Assembly (NCBI RefSeq): GCF_018802605.1
Contig: NZ_CP069161.1
Location: 2,108,001-2,172,000 of the forward strand
Source: Paludibacterium paludis
Lineage (GTDB): Bacteria; Pseudomonadota; Gammaproteobacteria; Burkholderiales; Chromobacteriaceae
DNA: 64,000 nt
Reading direction: 5' to 3'
A program made the translations under genes and the position numbers. Shown in pieces: positions 16,578-25,145 of this stretch (position 1 is the stretch's first letter; the number at the start of each line of letters is the position of its first letter). The notes beneath the pieces were generated by a model, which saw nothing but the letters and a program-made list of their open reading frames with translations, ran no database searches and was not told the origin of the DNA.

Positions 16578-16721
16578 CCGTAGCGTTGCCGTTGCCCGTT
16601 CTCCGGGTACCGCTTGGTTTTGCGCCCTTTCCTTCCTTTCATCTCCGTAATCCTGATTGCCGTTTCGTCCTGGAAACGCGCAATGTGAGCGTTTCACCTT
16701 GCCGGATGAAGGAGCCCGATC

Positions 16722-17126
16722 ATGCGGGGAAGCTGCCTGTGCGGAACAATCGAATATGAAGTCACCCGCCTGGATTCGCCGATCCGGCATTGTTCCTGTC
16801 CGACCTGCCGCAAGGCTCAAGGCACGGCCTTCAGTACGTCCGCGAGAGTGGAAATGGTGCATTTCGCATGGGTCCGCGGCAGCGAATGGCTCAAATCCTT
16901 CGAATCCTCGCCGGGCAAGCGTCGGTTCTTTTGCGGTCTGTGCGGCAGCCCGCTGATCGCGCGTCATGAAGACAGTAACAGGTTGATGCTGCGTGTCGCG
17001 TCGCTCGATGACGACCCCGGTCAGGTTCCCCAGTCACATATCTGGCAATCGCTTCGCCCCCCGTGGCTGGTGGACGGCCCGGATCTGAAGATCTATCCGG
17101 AATGGGATCCCGGACACGAAGAGTGA
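16722..17126 (+). CDS. GFA family (CENP-V/GFA) zinc protein
   Basis: The 134-residue protein shows the GFA-family zinc ligands: GSCLCGTIEYEV (residues 3-14), HCSCPTCRKAQG (24-35) and FFCGLCGSPL (70-79). The family includes the glutathione-dependent formaldehyde-activating enzyme, but most members bind zinc and have unknown substrates. AAGGAG eight bases before the ATG supports the start. The gene stands alone between the thioesterase and phospholipase genes. Confidence 0.88.
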   Translation: MRGSCLCGTIEYEVTRLDSPIRHCSCPTCRKAQGTAFSTSARVEMVHFAWVRGSEWLKSFESSPGKRRFFCGLCGSPLIARHEDSNRLMLRVASLDDDPGQVPQSHIWQSLRPPWLVDGPDLKIYPEWDPGHEE

Positions 17127-17233
17127 GCGTCGCTCGGTGTAATTCAAATGTCATTGCGGCGCGGCACACTGCCCATGCGGCCGGCGGCGTTGCGGCCTCT
17201 GTCGAGACATGAACCCGATTGGAGACTGCGACT

Positions 17234-19204
17234 ATGCACAAGATTTCACGCCGGCGTTTCCTGACGTATTCCACGCTGGCGGCCGCCGGCGCGGTTCCTC
17301 CCGGCCTTGCCGCCGCCATGACGGCGAAACCGTCCGGCAGGTCGATGTCGTCAGTGAAGCATGTTGTGGTGTTCATGCAGGAAAACCGGTCGTTCGACCA
17401 CTACTTCGGCAGTCTGCGAGGGGTGCGCGGCTTCAATGACCGGTGCGCGCTGACGCTGGGCAACGGGAGCAGCGTGTTTTTTCAGCCGGGTGTTCTTGTC
17501 GACGAGGAGGCGCCGTTTCATCTCGATACCTCCTCCACCAGCGCGCAATACGTGATGGATCTTGACCATTCGTGGCTTGGCACGCATTGGGCGTGGAATC
17601 TTGGCAAGTACGACAACTGGGTTCCGGCCAAAACCGGCCTGACCATGGGCTATTACCGGCGCTCTGACATTCCGTACCATTATGCGCTGGCTGACGCCTT
17701 CACCATTTGCGACCATTATTTCTGCTCGCAAATGGGGCCGACCAATCCCAACAGGCTGTATCTGATGAGCGGCACGGTGGATGCGGCGGGCCGGGCCGGA
17801 GGTCCGGTCACCGACAACAGCGAGAAAGGTTATGCCTGGACGACGTATCCGGAGCGTTTACAGGCCGCCGGCGTCAGCTGGAAAGTCTATCAGGTCGCGG
17901 GCGACAACTACGACGACAACGCGCTGGCCTGGTTCACGGCCTTCCGCAGCGCACGGCCTGGTCATCCGCTTTACGATCGGGGCATGGGATCGGTACCCCG
18001 CAAGACCGGCGATTCGGTTCGGGATCTGGTTGCCGCCATCCGCGACGACGCCCTGAATAACCGCCTGCCGGCGGTATCCTGGATCGTCGCGCCGCAGGCG
18101 TATTCCGAGCATCCGAGTTCGCCGCCGGCGGCGGGCGCCTACCTGATCGATCAGATTCTCCAGGCCCTGACCATCAATCCGGAGGTATGGGCCTCGACGG
18201 TGTTCCTGCTCAATTACGATGAGAATGACGGGTTTTTTGATCATGTGCCGCCGCCTGTCGCGCCGCCCGGCACGCCAGGCGAATATGTCGGCCTTTTGCC
18301 CATCGGCCTGGGACCACGGGTGCCGATGATCGTCATGTCCCCGTGGAGCCGCGGCGGCTATGTCTGTTCGCAGGTGTTCGACCATACCTCGGTGCTGCGG
18401 TTTCTCGAAACGTGGACCGGGGTCCGGGAACCGAATATTTCGTCCTGGCGCCGGCAAGTGTGCGGAGACCTGACTTCCGCTCTGGATTTCTCCCGCGTCA
18501 ATGTCAGTGTCCCCGCCCTGCCCGATCCGTCCGCCCTGCTCACTCAGGCCGAACAGACGCAAAACTGGCCGCCACCGCTGGTGCCCCTGAAACCCCGCAT
18601 GCCCCGGCAGGAACCGGGGCGGCGCCCCGCCCGGCCGTTGCCGTACCAATGCAATGCCTGGTCGAGCGTCGACGTCGAAGATGGCGTGCTGTGGATTCAT
18701 ATGCTAAATACAGGACGACAGAGCGTGCATTACGCCATTCATGCCAATCGTTACCGGGTTGACGGCCCTTGGCATTACGACATCGCCGCGGGAATGGCTT
18801 CCCGGGATTTTTTTCATGTGGAAACGTTCGGTGGCGGGTGGTACGACTTGACGCTGTACGGGCCGAACGGGTTTCTCCGGCGCTTTGGCGGCCATATTCA
18901 TGGTGTGGGCGCGCAACTGGATGTGGAACCGCGTGTGAGCGCCGATGGCGGGGTTCCCGTACTGGACGTAACACTGATCAACCGCAGTGGTCGCAACGCG
19001 ATATTCGCCATCAGCGCCAATAGTTACGGCGGCAGTTCGCCGCAAAGCATCCCGGTACCCGCCGGCCGATCGCAGTCCTGCCGCTGGCATCTTGCGGCGG
19101 TGTACGGCTGGTACGATTTCACCATCAAGTGCAGCGCGTCCTCCGCGTTTGTGCGGCGCCTGGCCGGCCATATCGAATACGGGCGGGACAGTGTCAGTGG
19201 CTGA
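17234..19204 (+). CDS. Tat-exported phosphocholine-specific phospholipase C family protein
   Basis: The 656-residue protein begins with a twin-arginine signal (MHKISRRRFLTYSTLAAAGA). The mature part opens with the phosphoesterase motif VVVFMQENRSFDHYFGSLRG (about 45-64) and continues with YDENDGFFDHVPPPV (about 330), as in the PlcH/PlcN and acid-phosphatase AcpA superfamily. Two C-terminal repeats of the DUF756 type follow, each with a GGWYDLTLYGPNGF-like or GWYDFTIKCS signature (about 475-560 and 565-650). Hydrolysis of phosphatidylcholine or sphingomyelin after export would be expected. GGAGA eight bases upstream selects this ATG over the one at 17219. The membrane methyltransferase gene follows after 36 bases. 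Confidence 0.9.
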   Translation: MHKISRRRFLTYSTLAAAGAVPPGLAAAMTAKPSGRSMSSVKHVVVFMQENRSFDHYFGSLRGVRGFNDRCALTLGNGSSVFFQPGVLVDEEAPFHLDTSSTSAQYVMDLDHSWLGTHWAWNLGKYDNWVPAKTGLTMGYYRRSDIPYHYALADAFTICDHYFCSQMGPTNPNRLYLMSGTVDAAGRAGGPVTDNSEKGYAWTTYPERLQAAGVSWKVYQVAGDNYDDNALAWFTAFRSARPGHPLYDRGMGSVPRKTGDSVRDLVAAIRDDALNNRLPAVSWIVAPQAYSEHPSSPPAAGAYLIDQILQALTINPEVWASTVFLLNYDENDGFFDHVPPPVAPPGTPGEYVGLLPIGLGPRVPMIVMSPWSRGGYVCSQVFDHTSVLRFLETWTGVREPNISSWRRQVCGDLTSALDFSRVNVSVPALPDPSALLTQAEQTQNWPPPLVPLKPRMPRQEPGRRPARPLPYQCNAWSSVDVEDGVLWIHMLNTGRQSVHYAIHANRYRVDGPWHYDIAAGMASRDFFHVETFGGGWYDLTLYGPNGFLRRFGGHIHGVGAQLDVEPRVSADGGVPVLDVTLINRSGRNAIFAISANSYGGSSPQSIPVPAGRSQSCRWHLAAVYGWYDFTIKCSASSAFVRRLAGHIEYGRDSVSG

Positions 19205-19240
19205 GGACCGCGCGCCAGACTCTGTGGGGAGGAGTTCCGA

Positions 19241-20038
19241 ATGAAATTCGAACCTTTGAGCCAACGTATCGATTACGGTGTGGATGCGCCCGGCGCGGTA
19301 CGCAACCTGCTGTTGCTCGGACTGACAGGCTGGGCCCTGTGGGCGGCCTGGCTGCTGGGCCCGGCCGATCATCCTCTGGTTATCCGTCTGTCCGGATTCG
19401 TTCTGCTTGCCGAAGCGCTGGTCGTACTGGCGGCGTTATCCATTCTGTTCACCGCGGGCGGTGTATGGATGCTCTGGGAGAGCCGGATCGGCAAACTGCG
19501 ACGCCGTGATCGTCTGCTGAGCCTGATCGACTGGCATGGCGGAGAGCAGGTGCTGGATGTCGGCTGTGGACGGGGTTTGTTGCTCATCGGCGCGGCCAAA
19601 CGTTTGACCAGCGGCTCGGCGACCGGCATAGACATCTGGCAAAAAGAGGATCTGACCGGCAATCATGCGGCGGCGGCATGGAACAATATTCGCCTGGAGG
19701 GCGTGGAATCGACCGTCGATCTGATGACCTGCGACATGCGTCGCATGCCATTTCCCGATGCTTCCTTCGACGTCATCGTATCGATGGCCGCCATTCACAA
19801 CATCTATGACAAGCAAGGGCGCGAATGGGCCATCGCGGAGATCGCCAGAGTGCTCAAGCCTGGCGGGCATGCGCTGATCGATGACATTCGTCATCTCGAT
19901 CAGTATGAGCGCGTCTTCGCTCAGGCCGGTTGCCCCCTGTCCGAACGGTTCGAGTCAAAAGCGTTCAGGGTGTTCGTGACGGTGGTGTCGTTCGGTTTGC
20001 TCAGTCCTGGCGTGCTCAAGGTTCGCAAAACCGCCTAA
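19241..20038 (+). CDS. membrane-anchored SAM-dependent methyltransferase
   Basis: The 265-residue protein has two N-terminal membrane helices (about residues 20-40 and 47-73), then a class I methyltransferase domain with motif I VLDVGCGRGLLLIGAAKRL (about 105-123) and post motifs including MPFPDASFDVIVSMAAIHNI. The substrate is unknown; the membrane anchor suggests a lipid or hydrophobic small molecule. GGGGAGGAG precedes the start. It is 36 bases downstream of the phospholipase gene and may share its transcript, which would fit a lipid-related role, but this is inference. Confidence 0.8.
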   Translation: MKFEPLSQRIDYGVDAPGAVRNLLLLGLTGWALWAAWLLGPADHPLVIRLSGFVLLAEALVVLAALSILFTAGGVWMLWESRIGKLRRRDRLLSLIDWHGGEQVLDVGCGRGLLLIGAAKRLTSGSATGIDIWQKEDLTGNHAAAAWNNIRLEGVESTVDLMTCDMRRMPFPDASFDVIVSMAAIHNIYDKQGREWAIAEIARVLKPGGHALIDDIRHLDQYERVFAQAGCPLSERFESKAFRVFVTVVSFGLLSPGVLKVRKTA

Positions 20039-20049
20039 CGCCAGCCAGT

Positions 20050-20949
20050 TCAATAGGCGGTGGCCGATTGAGCCGCCCACAGATGGGCGGCGACGAGGGC
20101 GCGCCAGGGCGAAAAGGCGGCAAGCCAGTCGCGGGTTTCGCGTTCCCCGGGCTTTTCCGGAGCGCCAAGCAGCGTTTGCAGCCCGCGGCGAACGGCGACA
20201 TCGCCGTGCAAGGATCCGTCAAGCCAGCCAAAGCCTCGCAGCAAAGTGTAATTGACTGTCCAGGGGCCGATGCCGCGAATCGCTTCGAGCCGCTGGCGCG
20301 CCTCCTCCACCGGCACAGAGAGTGCCCAGTCGTCCAGGGGAAGCCGACCTTCCACGACCAGTGTCGAGATTGTCCGCATCGTCGCGGCCTTCGTCGCGGA
20401 AAACCCCGCCTGCCGCAAAGACGCGTCGTCCAGCCGCACAATGTCGGAGGCGTCCGGATAGCACAACAATCCTCCGGAGTGACGGACACCCGCTGCGGCG
20501 ATCAGCTTGCGCCGCAGTGAAACAGCGGCGGCGACGCTGATCTGCTGGCCCATGACCGCCCAGGTGAGAGCCTCGAACACGGATGCGGCGACCGGAACCC
20601 GCAGCCCGGCTTGCGCCATGACCAGCCTGCCAAGCTGGGGGTGATCGCGACAGCCGGCTTCGAATGCCTCGATGTCCTGTGTCAGTCCCAGCATGCACCG
20701 GGCCAGCCTCTCCAGTCGGTCAGCGCCGATGTTCGAACTTTCTGTATCGATCGACAGGCCGACTTGCGCACGGCCTTCGCCGAAGTCGATGGACAGGCAC
20801 GCGGGATGTCCCTCCCATCGCAGTCCTTTTCGCAGCGAAACAGGGGTCACTTTTTCCGATAGCGCGAGGGCATCGCGCCGATGGAAGGCAAGAATGTCAC
20901 CCGAACGGAACCCCGTGGGCAGATCCAAAGAGCAGTGAATGCGATTCAT
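20050..20949 (-). CDS. AlkA-type DNA-3-methyladenine glycosylase II
   Basis: The 299-residue protein has an N-terminal AlkA-type beta domain and a C-terminal helix-hairpin-helix glycosylase domain. The hairpin is LEAIRGIGPWTVNYTLLRG (about residues 220-238), and the following LHGDVAVRRGL carries the catalytic Asp in the position of E. coli AlkA Asp238. FEALTWAVMGQQISVAAA is the usual start of the HhH-GPD core. The enzyme excises alkylated purines and some pyrimidines from DNA. It converges on the methyltransferase gene with 11 bases between. No Ada gene is adjacent. Confidence 0.9.
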   Translation of the reverse strand: MNRIHCSLDLPTGFRSGDILAFHRRDALALSEKVTPVSLRKGLRWEGHPACLSIDFGEGRAQVGLSIDTESSNIGADRLERLARCMLGLTQDIEAFEAGCRDHPQLGRLVMAQAGLRVPVAASVFEALTWAVMGQQISVAAAVSLRRKLIAAAGVRHSGGLLCYPDASDIVRLDDASLRQAGFSATKAATMRTISTLVVEGRLPLDDWALSVPVEEARQRLEAIRGIGPWTVNYTLLRGFGWLDGSLHGDVAVRRGLQTLLGAPEKPGERETRDWLAAFSPWRALVAAHLWAAQSATAY

Positions 20950-21150
20950 GAGGCGGCCATTGGTATGTGTCTCGCGCCACTATGCCTGTTCCCGGGCCAT
21001 TGCGCACCCCGATTCTTGCGGTGCTTCCCATGGAGGCCGGGCTCACTCCGGTTTCGCGCCCTCTTCCGCTGTGCCTGTCCTTTAGTACAGGCGCGGCGCG
21101 TCGCTCGTCGGCGCAGGCATTGCGGCTACGGTGGCTGGCCTATAGTCAAT

Positions 21151-21164
21151 CTGATATGCATCAT
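21151..21164. promoter_or_regulatory. imperfect FNR/DNR-like half-symmetric site before the chemosensory operon
   Basis: CTGAT-ATGC-ATCAT keeps the TGAT-N4-ATCA core of the FNR/DNR consensus (eight of ten positions). It lies about 41 bases before the first CheW start codon. It may be chance; it is noted because a cognate-type regulator is encoded in the window. Confidence 0.3.
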
Positions 21165-21204
21165 ATTGATGAGAGGGCAATGATGATAGAGCGGGCACGG
21201 GGTT

Positions 21205-21678
21205 ATGACTGACCTTGTCGCGGATCGGCTGGTCGTATTCACCGTGGGAGCGCGGCGTTGCGCCATCCCGCTTGCCCGTGTGGTGCGAGCCGAGCGCGCT
21301 GTGGCCGTCACACCTTTGCCCGGCGCGCCTGTCTGCGTGCTGGGGCTTATCGATGTGCGGGGCGACGTCGTGGCTGTAATCGATCCGGCCGACCGCTTCG
21401 GTGACCCGGTACGTGAACCGGCGATGCACGATCACCTGCTGATCGTGAACGGTGCGCGCAGGAAAATGGCCTTGCTCGCCAACGAGGTTCACGGTGTGGT
21501 CGCCCCGGAACCGACTGACGTGAGCGATGCGGGGAACTGGCTGCCGGGCGCCGGTTGCGTCAGCGGCACCTTGCGCGGAGCGGAAGGCCTGGTATTGATT
21601 CACAATCTTGATGCGTTCCTGTCACTGGAGGAAGAGGACAGCCTGGAGCGGGCGCTGGAGGCCCGGCAGAATGCCTAG
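21205..21678 (+). CDS. CheW-like coupling protein (WspB-like)
   Basis: The 157-residue protein is a single CheW domain with the typical opening LVVFTVGARRCAIPLARVVR, the loop VCVLGLIDVRGDVVAVIDPADRFG (about 43-66) and a C-terminal strand LVLIHNLDAFL. CheW proteins link the receptor to the kinase CheA. It is the first gene of an eight-gene operon whose order (coupling protein, methyltransferase, coupling protein) mirrors wspB-wspC-wspD of Pseudomonas. The next gene starts within its last codons. Confidence 0.9.
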   Translation: MTDLVADRLVVFTVGARRCAIPLARVVRAERAVAVTPLPGAPVCVLGLIDVRGDVVAVIDPADRFGDPVREPAMHDHLLIVNGARRKMALLANEVHGVVAPEPTDVSDAGNWLPGAGCVSGTLRGAEGLVLIHNLDAFLSLEEEDSLERALEARQNA

Positions 21679-23005
21679 TCCGCAAGCCATGGAACCATCC
21701 TTCCGGCTCGCCATGCTGGCCGAGCGGATCGATGCGTGGTTCGGTCTTCATTATCCGCCGGCGCGCTGGGGGGATTTGCTGCGGGCGATGAACAATGCGG
21801 CGGCCGCTTTCGGCGCCCCGTCGGCGGAGGCGCTTGTTTTGCGGTTGCTGTCCGGTGATCCCGAGCCGCGTCACCTGGAAATGCTGGCGACCCATCTCAC
21901 CATCGGTGAAACCTATTTTTTCCGAGAGCGGGTTGGACTGGAAGTCATTCGTGACTTCCTCGTGCCTGACTGGCTGGCGCGCCACCGTGGTGATGGGCGC
22001 CCCTTGCGGATCTGGTGCGCTGGCTGCAGCACGGGCGAAGAGCCCTATTCGCTGTCCATGCTCCTTGATGGCGCAGCGAACCCCGTTTCCGGTGTGGAGT
22101 GCCTCGCGACGGACATCAACAAGGATGCGCTCGATCGCGCTCGCGGCGGCGTGTTTGGCGACTGGTCGCTCAGAAACACCCCGTCCTGGCTCAAATCCCG
22201 TTATTTTCAGCCGCTTCCGGACGGTCGTTTCGCGTTGTCGCCGGCGATTCGCGGTTCGGTATCCTTCGATATTCTGAACCTGGCGGATGGCGCCGGTCTT
22301 GAGCGCCATGGCCCGGCCGCGTCGTTCGACATTATCCTGTGCCGCAATGTGCTGATGTATTTCAGCGCGGAACGTATCACGCAGGTTTGCCAGTTGTTTC
22401 ATCGCGCCCTGGCCGACAAGGGGTGGTTGCTGGTGGGCTTGACGGAGGCGCCGAATCTGTCGGTGCCCGGACTGGAGCCCGTACAACTCGGTGGCATCAC
22501 CGTATTTCGAAAAACATGCGTCGGCGTTCTGGCGGAGCCACTCGTTCCGGTCGGCATGCCGGATCTCTCCGATGCGCCCGACAGTGCGCCACCGCCCTGC
22601 TCCGAGGCGGTGGACGCGTGCGAAATGGCGCGGGGTTTTGCCGATCAGGCGCGGTGGGTGGAGGCGCGCGAGTGGTGCGAAACCGCGCTGCGGAACGATA
22701 AGCTCAATCCCGTTCCCCATTTCCTGTTGGCGCACGTCGAAGAAGCCACGCATCGCCCCGACATGGCGATCCGGTCCTTGCGACGGGCGCTGTATCTTTA
22801 TCCCGACTTTATCGCCGCCCAATTCGCCTTCGGTCGGATCGAGCTTGCGCTGGGCAAGCGCGAAGCGGCCCGGCGGCATTTCGGACGCGCCCGCGACGCT
22901 CTGGCCCAAATGCCGCCGGACGAGATTGTCGCGGAAACGGGTGGGCTGACCGCCGGACGACTCATCCAGATTCTTTGCCATATTGAAGACGGGGTGCCGG
23001 CATGA
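21671..23005 (+). CDS. CheR-type methyltransferase with TPR tail (WspC-like)
   Basis: The 444-residue protein has a CheR N-terminal helical part, then the SAM-binding core IWCAGCSTGEEPYSLSMLL (about residues 112-130) and CRNVLMYF (about 224). A C-terminal TPR-like region (about 315-420; for example ALYLYPDFIAAQFAFGRIELA) is the same arrangement as WspC. It would methylate glutamates on the receptor encoded two genes on. The start at 21671 overlaps the CheW stop by eight bases; the ATG at 21689 is an alternative. Confidence 0.9.
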   Translation: MPSPQAMEPSFRLAMLAERIDAWFGLHYPPARWGDLLRAMNNAAAAFGAPSAEALVLRLLSGDPEPRHLEMLATHLTIGETYFFRERVGLEVIRDFLVPDWLARHRGDGRPLRIWCAGCSTGEEPYSLSMLLDGAANPVSGVECLATDINKDALDRARGGVFGDWSLRNTPSWLKSRYFQPLPDGRFALSPAIRGSVSFDILNLADGAGLERHGPAASFDIILCRNVLMYFSAERITQVCQLFHRALADKGWLLVGLTEAPNLSVPGLEPVQLGGITVFRKTCVGVLAEPLVPVGMPDLSDAPDSAPPPCSEAVDACEMARGFADQARWVEAREWCETALRNDKLNPVPHFLLAHVEEATHRPDMAIRSLRRALYLYPDFIAAQFAFGRIELALGKREAARRHFGRARDALAQMPPDEIVAETGGLTAGRLIQILCHIEDGVPA

Positions 23006-23610
23006 ACGAAACGGAAGGACAGCGCAACGGGCTTGTGGACTGGCAGGCCGCCTATCTGCAGATTGAATCGGCGCGGCTTGCCGCGGAGCATCAGGGCACA
23101 CTGTCGGCGGACGACGAGGCCCGCTTGCTTGCTGCCCGCGCCGCCGCGCTGGCCTCCGGACGCAACTCGCCGATGGCGGCCGAGCACAGGCAGGACTGGC
23201 TGCTGTTCCGCATGAGCGGCGAGTCCTATGGCGTCGAGTCCGTGTTCGTGCGCGAGGTGTCCCGGCCGACACCGCTCACTTCCTTGCCCGGCACGCCTCC
23301 TTTTGTGCTGGGGATCGTCAACCTGCATGGAGAGATTATGTCGGTGCTGGATCTCGGGCTCTGGTCGGGTTTGCCCGCGGCAACCTGCTCCGGGGAGGAG
23401 CGGATCATCTTTCTCGAGTCGGGGTCCATGGTGTTCGGCATTCTCGTGGAATGTCTTCTAGGCACCTTTCCGTTGCCGGACAGTGCCATACAGTCCGTTT
23501 CGGCGCCGCGCTCGCGCCATCTGAAGGGAGTGACAAGGGATGGTGCGACCTTGCTGGACGCGGAGGCGCTTCTCGCCGATGACACGATCGTGGTCCGGGA
23601 TAACTCATGA
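23002..23610 (+). CDS. CheW-like coupling protein with N-terminal extension (WspD-like)
   Basis: The 202-residue protein has an N-terminal helical extension of about 60 residues, then a CheW domain ([20 protein letters not shown], then [19 protein letters not shown]). An extended second CheW is the WspD arrangement. Its ATGA overlaps the CheR stop. Two coupling proteins in one pathway suggest assembly of a small dedicated receptor array. Confidence 0.88.
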   Translation: MNETEGQRNGLVDWQAAYLQIESARLAAEHQGTLSADDEARLLAARAAALASGRNSPMAAEHRQDWLLFRMSGESYGVESVFVREVSRPTPLTSLPGTPPFVLGIVNLHGEIMSVLDLGLWSGLPAATCSGEERIIFLESGSMVFGILVECLLGTFPLPDSAIQSVSAPRSRHLKGVTRDGATLLDAEALLADDTIVVRDNS

Positions 23611-23651
23611 TTCACGAGAGAACAGATTTTATCGATAAAGGGGAATCGAGG

Positions 23652-25133
23652 ATGAAAAGGATCATAGGCAGGCGCATCCTGGTCTCTGTCGGCTCGATCT
23701 TTCTGGTCCTGCTGGCGCTAGGATGCATCACCTACTCCAGTACACGCCAGTTGAATGAAACTTCCCGGGAAGTGCTGGACAGGCAGGTGGTGGTGACCCA
23801 ACTGACCGAGCTGATGTCGATGCTGAAGGATGCCGAGACCGGGCAGCGCGGTTATGTGATCACGGGAGCGTCACGCTATCTGCAGCCGTACAGCGATGCG
23901 CGCCAGAAACTTGATACGACGATTCTCTCGCTAAATGGGAGACTTCACTCTCCTGAAGAACAACTGAAAATGAAGGAGTTGTCGGAGCAGATCGTCATCA
24001 AGCTCGAAGAACTGCAGGCGATCATCGACATCCGCACCGAGTCCGGATTCGACGCCGCGCGCAAGGCCGTGTTGACCGACAAAGGCAAAAAGAGCATGGA
24101 CGAAATCCGGCGACTGGTCGGCGCACTCGAAGCCATCGAGAACGAGCGTCTTTCCGCCGCGCAGCAGGAGGCCATGACGGGCACGCGGAATCTGTATCTC
24201 GCCCTGGTCGTTGGCTGTCTTGTCGCCGCGGTGCTGGTCGTCGCCACTGGCGTGTTCATGATGCGCGGAATTTTCAGGGTGCTTGACCGGTTGGGCGCGG
24301 AAATGCGGGAAAGCTCATCGGTGCTCAACTCCAGCGCGGGAGAGATTGTTGCCATTACCTCCCAGTTGGCATCGGGGAGCGCGCAGACGGCCAATGCGGT
24401 CAATGAAACCACCGTCACGGTCGAGGAGGTCAAACAGGCCGCCGTCGTGTCCGCGCAAAAAGCGCGGGCCGTGTCGGACACCGCGCAAAAGTCGGCACAG
24501 TTTTCCCAGTCCGGGTTGCAGTCGGTCGAAGGATGCAAACAGGGGATGGAGCGAGTTCAGGAACAGATGGAATCGATCGCCGAAAGCATTTTGCGCCTTT
24601 CGGAGCAAAGTCAGGCAATCGGAGAGATCATAACCAGCGTCAATGATTTGACCGAGCAATCCAATCTTCTGGCCGTCAATGCCGCCATCGAAGCGGCCAA
24701 GGCCGGAGAATTCGGCCGCGGTTTCAGCGTGGTCGCTCAGGAAATCAAGAGTCTCGCGGAGCAGTCTCGCCAGGCGACGGCACAGGTGCGGGCCATTCTG
24801 GGCGATACACAAAAAGCCACCGGCGCCGCCGTCATGGCCGCCGAGCAGGGAAGCCGCGCTGTGGCAGACGGCGTGAGGCAGACGCGCGAGGCGGAAACAT
24901 CGATCCGGCAATTGACCGACAGCATCGGCGAAGCGGCGCACGCGGCAACGCAAATCGCCGCTTCCAGTCAGCAGCAAACCGTCGGAATGGATCAGGTGGC
25001 GCAAGCCATGGACAGCATCAAGCTTGCGAGTCAGCAGAATGTGGGCTCGACACGGCAGGCCGAGACCGCCGCGCATAACCTGAGCGAATCGGGGCGGCGA
25101 CTGATGACTTTGCTCGAACAATACCGATTGTGA
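23652..25133 (+). CDS. methyl-accepting chemoreceptor with CHASE3 sensor domain (WspA position)
   Basis: The 493-residue receptor has a first membrane helix (about residues 8-28), a periplasmic CHASE3-type helical domain (about 35-180, with [15 protein letters not shown]), a second helix (about 183-207) and a cytoplasmic signalling coiled coil. The hairpin tip is [26 protein letters not shown] eight bases before the ATG at 23652 chooses this start over the ATG at 23607, which would only add polar residues. CHASE3 domains sense unknown extracellular or membrane cues. WspA of Pseudomonas uses a different periplasmic domain and is encoded first, so the input has been exchanged. Confidence 0.9.
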   Translation: MKRIIGRRILVSVGSIFLVLLALGCITYSSTRQLNETSREVLDRQVVVTQLTELMSMLKDAETGQRGYVITGASRYLQPYSDARQKLDTTILSLNGRLHSPEEQLKMKELSEQIVIKLEELQAIIDIRTESGFDAARKAVLTDKGKKSMDEIRRLVGALEAIENERLSAAQQEAMTGTRNLYLALVVGCLVAAVLVVATGVFMMRGIFRVLDRLGAEMRESSSVLNSSAGEIVAITSQLASGSAQTANAVNETTVTVEEVKQAAVVSAQKARAVSDTAQKSAQFSQSGLQSVEGCKQGMERVQEQMESIAESILRLSEQSQAIGEIITSVNDLTEQSNLLAVNAAIEAAKAGEFGRGFSVVAQEIKSLAEQSRQATAQVRAILGDTQKATGAAVMAAEQGSRAVADGVRQTREAETSIRQLTDSIGEAAHAATQIAASSQQQTVGMDQVAQAMDSIKLASQQNVGSTRQAETAAHNLSESGRRLMTLLEQYRL

Positions 25134-25145
25134 CGGAGTGCCGCC

